Assembly: GCF_003634455.1 (NCBI RefSeq) | Contig: NZ_RBLC01000001.1 | Location: forward strand, 620,001-684,000 | Reading direction: 5' to 3' | Length of the DNA: 64,000 nt | From: Flavobacterium endophyticum | Lineage (GTDB): Bacteria; Bacteroidota; Bacteroidia; Flavobacteriales; Flavobacteriaceae | Shown here: positions 26,080 to 33,321 of the stretch, one piece after another | How the letters are laid out: each line of letters begins with the position of its first letter | Numbering within the stretch: position 1 is the first letter of the stretch | Notes under the pieces: model-generated | What the model was told of the DNA's origin: nothing | Database searches by the model: none | Seen by the model: only the letters and a program-made list of their open reading frames with translations | Translations under genes and position numbers: made by a program

Positions 26080-26832
26080 ATGAAAAAAATAACTTCATTT
26101 GTCTTTCTTCTGATTACTGTCAACAGTTTTTCCTGGGGGAACAGGGGCCATGCCATGGTAGCGCAGGTAGCATTCAGCTATCTGGATGAAAATACCAAAA
26201 AATATGTCCTTTCCTATCTAGACGGAATGACGATCGAAGAGGCTGCAAACTGGATGGACGACATCAAAGGCGACAAAAATCTCGATCACATGAGGGCCTA
26301 CCACTATGCAAATTTTCCCAAGGGAACTAAAGCCGCTGACAGGGAAGGCAGCAATATTGTCCATGTATTGAATAATACGATTATAGAACTGGGAGCAAAG
26401 GACCAGCTGACTAGGGAAGAGATCAAGACCAGGATACTCTTCCTGTTCCATCTTATCGGCGACCTGCACCAGCCGCTGCATGTGGGCTACAGTACCGACA
26501 AGGGAGGGAACACGGTACAGCTGAACTATAGGAATCAGGGAACTAATCTGCATTCCCTTTGGGATAGCGGTATTATCTCAAGCCTGAACATTACGCTTGC
26601 CGATTGCCTCAATTCACAGATATACACATCTGAAGAATTAAAGTCAATCCGGGCTGTCAATGTTGTCAGCTGGAGCCAAGAATCTCGAGAGCTTCTAGGC
26701 CAGGTTTATGATTATGGACATCCTAAGGTAAAGGATAAGTATGCTGAAGAAAGTGCAACAATAATTAAACGACAGCTCCAGAAAGCAGGGATACGGCTTG
26801 CTGCTGTATTACAGCTGTTTTTTAAGGAATAA
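26080..26832 (+). CDS. S1/P1-type zinc nuclease, exported
   Basis: 250 aa. A signal peptide of 18 residues ends SFS, leaving Trp19 (WGNRGH) as the mature N-terminus; in S1/P1 nucleases the N-terminal Trp itself ligates zinc. Further ligands are in MDDIKGDKNLDHMRAYHYAN and in HLIGDLHQPLHVGYSTDKGGN. These enzymes degrade single-stranded DNA and RNA outside the cytoplasm, probably for phosphate or nucleoside scavenging. The end (LAAVLQLFFKE) is normal, so the gene is complete. Confidence 0.95.
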   Translation: MKKITSFVFLLITVNSFSWGNRGHAMVAQVAFSYLDENTKKYVLSYLDGMTIEEAANWMDDIKGDKNLDHMRAYHYANFPKGTKAADREGSNIVHVLNNTIIELGAKDQLTREEIKTRILFLFHLIGDLHQPLHVGYSTDKGGNTVQLNYRNQGTNLHSLWDSGIISSLNITLADCLNSQIYTSEELKSIRAVNVVSWSQESRELLGQVYDYGHPKVKDKYAEESATIIKRQLQKAGIRLAAVLQLFFKE

Positions 26833-27090
26833 AATCATCAATCTGCTACTTCTGAAGTATGGTCAAAAGAAAAAAGTATTGGTGTAGCATGGCAGATTCA
26901 ATAATTTTAGAACTGAATATTGCTGGCGCAGGCTTAGAATTTAATAAACTAATAGAATGTTTTAGGAATGAACCCTATAATAATGAAATGGTTTATGATT
27001 AATTCTGCCAGATTTTAAAAAAGGATAAAAGATTTGGACTAATAAAAATATAAAATGATTATCTTGCAATGACTTTTATTTTAGCAGGTT

Positions 27091-27306
27091 ATGTTTGCAG
27101 AGGATATATTAGCGCTAGATTTTGACAACAGTTCGGTAAGAAAAAAGCTGGAGGTTTATAATTACGGGCTCAATACAGCGAGGAAGGGAGAAGTAATAAA
27201 CTTTAACCAATTAAAAAAAGTTTTGGACAAGATAGCCCACGACAAGGAGGAAAACGATGATCTACAGGTGGAGTTTATCAGGGGATTTTCAGACAGCTAT
27301 GAATAA
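27091..27306 (+). CDS. Hypothetical protein, 71 aa
   Basis: 71 aa, acidic and helical (VRKKLEVYNYGLNTARKGEVINFNQLKKVLDKIAHDKEEND). No family recognised. Convergent with response regulator 2, whose stop is 12 bp away. No clear promoter; a real gene seems likely from the consistent codon pattern. Confidence 0.5.
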   Translation: MFAEDILALDFDNSSVRKKLEVYNYGLNTARKGEVINFNQLKKVLDKIAHDKEENDDLQVEFIRGFSDSYE

Positions 27307-27317
27307 AGGCAGGAAAT

Positions 27318-27704
27318 CTAGCTCATCTTGATAACTTTGGCAATCCCGCTTTTTAAAGCCTGGAAGCTCCTATGCTTGACCACATAGCTATTAGCTCCAG
27401 CAATCAGGCAGTCATGAATGTCCTTTCCTGCCGCAGATGTAGAATAAATCGCTACATGAATGTATTTGTACTCTGGTTTTTTCCTTAATTCCTTTAGCGT
27501 CTCAAGCCCTCCCATGATCGGCATATTTAAGTCAAGAAAGATAATATCTGGCATTTCTTCTATGCTATTCAGATAGTCAATCACCTCTAATCCATCCTTG
27601 AATACCATCAAGTCGGTCTCTGGATTTAACTCACTAAACGCGTCTTGGAATAACTCCCTGTCATCATTGTCGTCATCGACTAGACAAATCTTTAGATTTT
27701 TCAT
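27318..27704 (-). CDS. Single-domain response regulator 2 (CheY/Rcp1-like)
   Basis: 128 aa, receiver domain only. It starts with the same 17 residues as regulator 1 up to DDNDDRE, with the phospho-acceptor Asp58 in FLDLNMPIMGG. The switch lysine is followed by His (VVKHRSF) where regulator 1 has KP, and it lacks regulator 1's C-terminal tail. The upstream 90 bp is clearly homologous to that of regulator 1, including the palindrome. No kinase gene is adjacent. Confidence 0.92.
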   Translation of the reverse strand: MKNLKICLVDDDNDDRELFQDAFSELNPETDLMVFKDGLEVIDYLNSIEEMPDIIFLDLNMPIMGGLETLKELRKKPEYKYIHVAIYSTSAAGKDIHDCLIAGANSYVVKHRSFQALKSGIAKVIKMS

Positions 27705-27748
27705 AGGCTGTGTTTTATTTTTCGCCTATGGGATAGTGGGAGGAGCTG

Positions 27749-27764
27749 GTTGAAAATTTTCAAC
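27749..27764. promoter_or_regulatory. Perfect 16-bp palindrome upstream of response regulator 2
   Basis: GTTGAAAATTTTCAAC is self-complementary and ends 44 bp before the minus-strand start at 27704. It shares its outer GTTGAA/TTCAAC arms and flanks with the palindrome at 19349; only the four central bases differ. Confidence 0.6.
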
Positions 27765-27956
27765 TAAAGCAGAGGTGAGCAGCTAATGTACGACATTAAA
27801 TCGACAAACGGTCATAAATACGCTATTAACAGCAATATCATATCGTCAGTTGCCGGAGTAGACTGACAACATATAAAGCTTTGTGAAAACTATATAACAT
27901 CATTATGCCTGCTTTTCTGAACTTTATAACTAGAACAGAATCTTAATCTAAGACAT

Positions 27957-28469
27957 ATGAAGACAGAAAATACAAGGAAAAAAAGCTTTTTCGAGAACTT
28001 TGCATCAAGGGTCACTCAGATTACGGGTTCCACGCCTGCTATTCTCGTCGCTTTCGGTATAGTCGTGGGATGGGCGGTATGCGGTCCGATCTTTGGCTAT
28101 TCTGAAACCTGGCAGCTTGTAATCAACACCGGGACGACCATTATTACTTTCCTCATGGTTTTCCTGATCCAAAAATCCCAGAACAAGGATTCGCTTGCCC
28201 TGCAGCTGAAGCTTAACGAATTATTGGCTTCCAGTAGGCTGGCAAGCAACAGGCTCGTGGATATTGAGGACCTGACCAAAGAAGAGATGCTGGTCATCAG
28301 CACGTATTACAGCAAGCTTAATGAACTCGCAAAGAAGGAAAAGGCCCTTCATGAGTCGCATTCGCTCGATGAGGCAAAAGAAGGCCATGAATACAAAGTA
28401 CGTCTGGGCAAGCCCAAAAAGAATAAGTCTATTCCGAAAAAAAGTACACGCAAACCAAAAAATATATAA
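27957..28469 (+). CDS. Low-affinity iron permease family protein
   Basis: 170 aa. Two adjacent membrane segments (PAILVAFGIVVGWAVCGPIFG, then TWQLVINTGTTIITFLMVFLIQ) are followed by QKSQNKDSLALQLKLNELLASS, the signature of the small bacterial 'low affinity iron permease' family. The C-terminal 40 residues are strongly basic (PKKNKSIPKKSTRKPKNI). The name rests on distant similarity to yeast Fet4; iron transport is not established for the bacterial proteins. It is followed after 10 bp by the PncC/CinA gene. Confidence 0.87.
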   Translation: MKTENTRKKSFFENFASRVTQITGSTPAILVAFGIVVGWAVCGPIFGYSETWQLVINTGTTIITFLMVFLIQKSQNKDSLALQLKLNELLASSRLASNRLVDIEDLTKEEMLVISTYYSKLNELAKKEKALHESHSLDEAKEGHEYKVRLGKPKKNKSIPKKSTRKPKNI

Positions 28470-28479
28470 TCTCGAAACC

Positions 28480-28971
28480 ATGGCAGTACAAAGTATTCTT
28501 GAAAGCAGCAGGCTTATTGCGGAGAACAGACTAAAGATAGCTTTTGCTGAAAGCGCAACAGCCGGATGGCTCGCTTCGGAATTTTCTTTTGTTCCCGAAT
28601 CGGGGAAATTTTTTTTAGGAGGCATCGTTTGTTATGATGTCTGCGTAAAAGAAGAACTTTTTGACATTCCTAAAGAAACTATCGATAGGTATACGGCTGA
28701 ATCGGCAGAGGTAACGCAGCTGCTTGCCGAAAGGCTGCCGAAATTTTTCAAAAGCGATATTTCAGTAGCCGTTACCGGATTGACATCGCCAGGCGGCAGC
28801 GAAACACCAGAAAAGCCTGTAGGCACCATGTTTATTCATATCAAGATGCAGGACAAAAGATATGTTTCACATAGGGAGGTATTTGCAGGCAGCCCGAAAG
28901 AAATCATCAATCAGGCGGTGGATAAGGTTGGGGTCTTGCTTTTGGAGCTGCTGAAGTCGTATCATTTATAG
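28480..28971 (+). CDS. PncC/CinA C-terminal-type nicotinamide-nucleotide amidohydrolase
   Basis: 163 aa from the ATG at 28480; the frame is open upstream but that sequence overlaps the permease gene. It is the stand-alone CinA C-terminal domain: KIAFAESATAGWLASEFS, FFLGGIVCYDVCVKEELF, YTAESAEVTQLLAERL and SVAVTGLTSPGG are the conserved blocks. Such enzymes deamidate nicotinamide mononucleotide in NAD recycling; some family members are linked only to stress or competence. Last gene of accessory segment A. Confidence 0.92.
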   Translation: MAVQSILESSRLIAENRLKIAFAESATAGWLASEFSFVPESGKFFLGGIVCYDVCVKEELFDIPKETIDRYTAESAEVTQLLAERLPKFFKSDISVAVTGLTSPGGSETPEKPVGTMFIHIKMQDKRYVSHREVFAGSPKEIINQAVDKVGVLLLELLKSYHL

Positions 28972-29099
28972 AAACCGGCATTCCTTATCAAAATTAAGTA
29001 GGCTCTTTTATTGGCTATCAAATACTTGTATAGTTTTAAAAATTTCCATATCGAAATTTACCATAATATTTAGCTTTTTCACATTAAACATAACTTATT

Positions 29100-29260
29100 A
29101 ATTTTTACACATTTAAGGTGATCTATTCTCATTCAGGCACAAAAAATCACAAATCATTTATTTCTAGATAATTATAGACAAAATCTAAAAGCAGGACATC
29201 TGAGAGTTGAACCTCATAAGAAACCTGCATATATTACTAATAATCAGATAAAAAATCAAC
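29100..29260. repeat. Right-hand copy of the att-like repeat
   Basis: Contains AAGGTG, TCTCATTCAGGC, AAAAATCACAAATC, TCTGAGAGTTGAAC (29199-29212) and an ATTACTAATAATCAGA end in the same order as the units at 11050-11300, with insertions and deletions. It directly abuts, and slightly enters, the 3' end of the serine recombinase gene (stop at 29237). Confidence 0.5.
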
Positions 29261-30796
29261 TATTTGTTGAACCATAAAGTTCACAAAACGTTCTTCTTCA
29301 GGTATGGAAGCAGCTTGGGGCACTTCTATTTTCAGCAAATCGAATTCAGTAAACTTAATTGTATTATGAGACAACGCAGGGCAGATTTTATAGGTTACTA
29401 AACCACTATCTTGATAAAAAATACCATATCGGAAAACAAACTTTAAGATCATCAGCCTAACCAATGGTGAAGTATTTCGATCAATTATATCTTTAAAAGA
29501 ATGAATTTTGCTCATAAATTTTTCCGTTACATCAATCCGCTCTTCAATATATTTTTCTGTAGAATTAATAAGTCCTAATATATTTCCATATTCGATTGCA
29601 TGTCGCTCAGACCATTTCCTGAACGTAACCGCATCTATGGTTTTGTTAATCAGATGTTCCTCGAGCGATTCCATTTTTACATCCAGCTCCTTAAGCATTT
29701 TCTTGCGGCCTGTGAGCTGCTCCCTTTCGCTCACCAAAGATTTTTCAATTCCTTCTCTTACTTTTCCATTTAGAACAACCATTTGTTCTGCCGTCAGTTT
29801 TAGGTTTTCCAATACTTGGTTAAATTGCTCATGGATTTTCTTGCCTGGAATATTTACTGAGACGTGCTCGGTACATCTATAGTACAAATAATACTGCTTT
29901 TTCCCCTTGCTCCATCCGGCAGTCATGTATTTTCCGCAATTACATTTCAACAGGCCTTTTAGCAAATAGTCTTTGCGTGTCTTTATTTTTAAAGGCTTTT
30001 TGGAACTTTTCATTTCTTGAACGAGCCAAAAATCGGCTTCGGAAACAATAGCTTCATGCAGGGCCTTTATATATTTTACCGATCCGTTCTCACTATTCAA
30101 CTTGACAAGTCCAGCATATACATAATTATCCAATATGCGACCTACTGCATTATGTCCCTTGAGCGGGAAACCATTCTCACAGACGTTGGCAGCTATATCT
30201 GCTATAGATATCCCCGACAGATAATAGTTGAAGATTTTTCTAATAATCTCAGCCTCTCCCATATTTTGAATAAGCATACTTTTTCCCAAAAAATCCCTGC
30301 TATTGATGTAGCCAAATGGAGCCTTATTGATAAACCTGCCTTCTAATCGCGCTCTTTGTATTCCCCTTTTTGTCCTAGCCCTTATATTCAAGAGTTCTGC
30401 ATTTGCGGTAGCATATCGGAATGCTCGGTTAATAAATACCGCTGGATCTTCCGTATCGATATCCAGCGGTTCATCTACAGAAACAACCTTAATGCCGTAT
30501 ATGCTTTCGAATTTCTTGATTTTTGAAAGGGCTTCCGAAAGGTCCCTGCTGAAACGATCATGTTCCATAACGACCATATAGTTCACTAATCCTTTATGCT
30601 TCTTTACATACATCTCTAGAGCCTTAAAGTCTAACCTGTCGAAAGAGGAACTTTGCTGTCCATTATCTTTAAAAAGTGCAACGAGTTCGAGCCCATATTT
30701 AGCACAATAGTCATTGATGGCTGCTTCCTGGGCATCCAAAGAGTATTTCGACTGGTCCTTGAAACTTAAACGCATATATCCAACAGCATTATTCAT
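29237..30796 (-). CDS. Large serine recombinase
   Basis: 519 aa. The N-terminal resolvase domain has the catalytic serine at position 11 (GYMRLSFKDQSKYSLDAQ) and the conserved arginines of EHDRFSRD. The Recombinase domain (GEAEIIRKIFNYYLSGISIADIA) follows, then a zinc-ribbon-like part (LLKCNCGKYMTAGWSKGKKQYYLYYRC) and a coiled coil (KMLKELDVKMESLEEHLINK). Large serine recombinases integrate and excise mobile elements at short att sites. The gene's 3' end touches the att-like repeat at 29199, as expected when an integrase gene sits at the element end. Its target here is unproven. Confidence 0.95.
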   Translation of the reverse strand: MNNAVGYMRLSFKDQSKYSLDAQEAAINDYCAKYGLELVALFKDNGQQSSSFDRLDFKALEMYVKKHKGLVNYMVVMEHDRFSRDLSEALSKIKKFESIYGIKVVSVDEPLDIDTEDPAVFINRAFRYATANAELLNIRARTKRGIQRARLEGRFINKAPFGYINSRDFLGKSMLIQNMGEAEIIRKIFNYYLSGISIADIAANVCENGFPLKGHNAVGRILDNYVYAGLVKLNSENGSVKYIKALHEAIVSEADFWLVQEMKSSKKPLKIKTRKDYLLKGLLKCNCGKYMTAGWSKGKKQYYLYYRCTEHVSVNIPGKKIHEQFNQVLENLKLTAEQMVVLNGKVREGIEKSLVSEREQLTGRKKMLKELDVKMESLEEHLINKTIDAVTFRKWSERHAIEYGNILGLINSTEKYIEERIDVTEKFMSKIHSFKDIIDRNTSPLVRLMILKFVFRYGIFYQDSGLVTYKICPALSHNTIKFTEFDLLKIEVPQAASIPEEERFVNFMVQQIVDFLSDY

Positions 30797-30955
30797 AACC
30801 GTGCGCTTTTAGGACAGCAATTTAATGTTATAAAATTATCTGTAATTTAAGCTATTATCATCTTTGTAACCTCTGAGTAAAAAACAAACCTTATTATTAA
30901 GTTTGAATAGTATTTTATATAGGAAATATTTTTTTTTCATTAGACATTTTAAGTC

Positions 30956-32122
30956 TTATGTTTCTAAATCATCCCATTTTTGCATTTCTTTTATTTTAAC
31001 TGTATCGACAATTTTTGCATAAACCTGAGTTGTCCGTATATTAGTATGCCCTAATAATTTACTTACCACTTCTATTGGAATTCCTAATGAAATTGAGGTA
31101 GTGGCAAATGTATGCCTAGCTACATGGCAAGTAAGTTTTTTATTGAATGAAAGCTCTATTCCTATCTTTTTTAATATTCTATTTGTTACTTTATTACAAT
31201 ATATTCTAAATACACAATTGTTATTAAAAGGTGTAACGGGAATAAACTTTTTTGCCTTCTTGCTAAGAGGAATATTTACTAAATATCCTGTTTTATGCAT
31301 TTTGAGGTGTATAGAATTATCAATTATAGAGTCCGTTGAGAAGGTTTTTAGATCTGAATATCGAAGTCCAGTGTAACAAGCAAATAAAAAATACCCAAGA
31401 ATATCTTTCTCTATTGATTTGTTGAAATTATCCTTTAAATAATAATCAATAAGTTTATTCAACTCTTCGATTGAGAGAAAATCTCTTTTACCGTCCACTT
31501 TTTTAATGGAAGTATATTGAAATGGGTTCGTTTTTATATGGCCGAAACGCATACAGATATTGACAAACGTTCGGAGGACTCGCAGACTTTTACTTGCTGT
31601 ATTTTCATTATTGCTTAAAGTATTTAACATATACTGTCTGTAATCATTTATAAATCTTTCATTAATATCTGAAAAAAGTATTTCTTTCTTGAATTTAAGA
31701 ATCTTAGAAATCTGAGATTTATATCCGAACCAGGTTTCTATCTTGAATTTTGTTTTATTTTCTTCTAAATAACCAAGAATATAATCTGTAAAACTTTGTT
31801 TTACTGAATAATGATTTAAGGCAAGTAAACGGTCTTTGAACTGTGCTAATGAAAGAGGATATTCTTCGTTTAAAAAATTATCTACCAACAGTTTGATGGA
31901 TTTTTTATCTATTGCATCTAGTACCATATTGTATCTTTCATGGTGTTTATTTTGAAATTTCACCCGTTGATTTCTCAATGACCAGTCACGCAAAGGAATC
32001 GTTACTGGCGTAGCAGTTTCTATTTTTTTTCCTTTTAAAAATGCTCTTAAATAAATTGGATATAGCCCCTGTTTGTTCTTTTCTTTTTTTATTACAAAGC
32101 GATAGCTTATTTGTATGCTCAT
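30956..32122 (-). CDS. Tyrosine recombinase, candidate invertase of the adjacent cassette
   Basis: 388 aa. An N-terminal arm-binding region with repeated Lys/Arg and a SAM-like core-binding domain (FTDYILGYLEENKTKFKIETWFGYKSQISKIL) precede the catalytic domain. The catalytic residues are visible: Arg in CYTGLRYSDL, HxxR in CHVARHTFATTS, His in LLGHTNIRTT and the nucleophile Tyr in QVYAKIVD. Its start is only about 100 bp from the inverted copy of the methyltransferase specificity region. In Bacteroidota, recombinases of this type often invert specificity-gene cassettes, and that is the favoured role here; an integrase role cannot be excluded. Confidence 0.93.
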   Translation of the reverse strand: MSIQISYRFVIKKEKNKQGLYPIYLRAFLKGKKIETATPVTIPLRDWSLRNQRVKFQNKHHERYNMVLDAIDKKSIKLLVDNFLNEEYPLSLAQFKDRLLALNHYSVKQSFTDYILGYLEENKTKFKIETWFGYKSQISKILKFKKEILFSDINERFINDYRQYMLNTLSNNENTASKSLRVLRTFVNICMRFGHIKTNPFQYTSIKKVDGKRDFLSIEELNKLIDYYLKDNFNKSIEKDILGYFLFACYTGLRYSDLKTFSTDSIIDNSIHLKMHKTGYLVNIPLSKKAKKFIPVTPFNNNCVFRIYCNKVTNRILKKIGIELSFNKKLTCHVARHTFATTSISLGIPIEVVSKLLGHTNIRTTQVYAKIVDTVKIKEMQKWDDLET

Positions 32123-32218
32123 AGTTACTGAAGTATTTGTGAAGTGAATTTATTCATAATCTGCAAACTGACAGATTTAAAGCAGTAAAAACCAGCAACT
32201 ATATTTGGAATTCGGAGA

Positions 32219-32240
32219 GATGGGAAAACCTATGCCTTTA
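32219..32240 (+). repeat. 22-bp inverted repeat, left copy (putative inversion site)
   Basis: A perfect 22-bp match, in opposite orientation, to 34337-34358; it runs from GATGGGAAAA to ATGCCTTTA. It codes for MGKPMPL in both copies and is in the same reading frame. To its left, homology with the methyltransferase gene fades within about 30 bp. Confidence 0.85.
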
Positions 32241-33305
32241 GCCGCTAATAAGGGCAAGAGTTTTCAAGGCAGTATTGTATTAGGAAAAGGGTTTGTTTTA
32301 TCAATTGAAGAAGCAGAAAAGTTAATTCGAAAAAATCCAAGAAATAAGGATGTATTATTTCCTTATCTGAATGGAGATGACCTTAATAACAGTTCTAACC
32401 AAGAGCCCTCCAGATGGGTGATTAACTTTTTCGACTGGAATGAAGAAAAAGCTAGAACATATCCTGACTGTTTTCAAATTATAGAACAATTTGTAAAACC
32501 TGAACGGCAAAGATGGAAATTAGATAGCCAGGGTAATGAGATTGTTGGAACGTATGCACTTAGAAAGCCACTACCTGAAAAATGGTGGATTTATGGAGAG
32601 AAAAGACCTTCACTTTATAATTCTATATCTGAGTTAGACCAGGTAATGGTATTAAACCGTCATGCCAAATATTTACTAATTTCTATTTGCAAAAATAATA
32701 TAGTCTTTTCTGATGCAACCATTGTATTTGCTCTTAATACATTTTCAGAATTAGCAATATTAAACTCTTCTTTCCATGATGTCTGGGCTTGGAAAAATAG
32801 TTCAACAATGGGAGTTTCTACATTACGGTATTCTGGAACGAACGCTTTTGAGACATTCACCTTTCCGACAGTTATGTCGGAAGAGTTAAATGGTTTGGGA
32901 AACGAACTTCATCTAACTCGTTTGAGAATAATGAAGCATTATCAATTAGGTTTAACAGATTTACAAAATATATTCCATGATATTCAACTTAACAATAAAG
33001 CTGAAATATATGATGATATAATTCAACTGAGAGAGCTATACAAGCTTATTGATTTCGAAATCATTAAATTATATAAATGGAATGATATAGATTTAAAGCA
33101 TAGTTTTTATGAATTAGATCATCTTCCTGAAAAAGATCGCATAAGATTTACAATACACCCCACTGTCACGAAAGAAATTCTAAAGCGGTTGTTATTATTA
33201 AATCTTGAACAATCTAAATCTGATACTTTGGATAAGAATATGGTTAAGAAAAGACCGAAAGTTATTTCAAAAATTTCAACAAACACTTTATTTCCCGAAG
33301 ATTAA
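32220..33305 (+). pseudogene. Silent methyltransferase C-terminal (target-recognition) cassette
   Basis: 361 codons homologous to residues 882-1232 of the methyltransferase at 33302-37000 but on the opposite strand. It lacks the catalytic domain; the frame is closed by TAA at 32178 and no good start or promoter precedes it, so it should not be expressed as it stands. Conserved stretches with the expressed copy include KGKSFQGSIVLGKGF, LNGDDLNNSSNQEPSRWVIN and HDVWAWKNSST. Divergent stretches lie in the middle (QRWKLDSQGNEIVGTYALR) and after residue 220, as expected for alternative specificity domains. The last 4 bp overlap the stop of the convergent expressed gene. Confidence 0.9.
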
Positions 33306-33321
33306 AATAACTTCGGGAAAT
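33290..33321. repeat. Inverted repeat spanning both convergent stop codons
   Basis: ATTTCCCGAAG (33290-33300) and CTTCGGGAAAT (33311-33321) are a perfect 11-bp inverted repeat around the overlapping stops. The arms encode the shared C-terminal FPE/FPK residues of the two cassettes. It could act as a bidirectional terminator, although no long T-run follows. Confidence 0.75.

Noticed and set aside
26889..27002. 37-codon open frame starting ATG between the nuclease gene and the 71-aa gene
   Set aside because: Too short, no recognisable family and no supporting signals.
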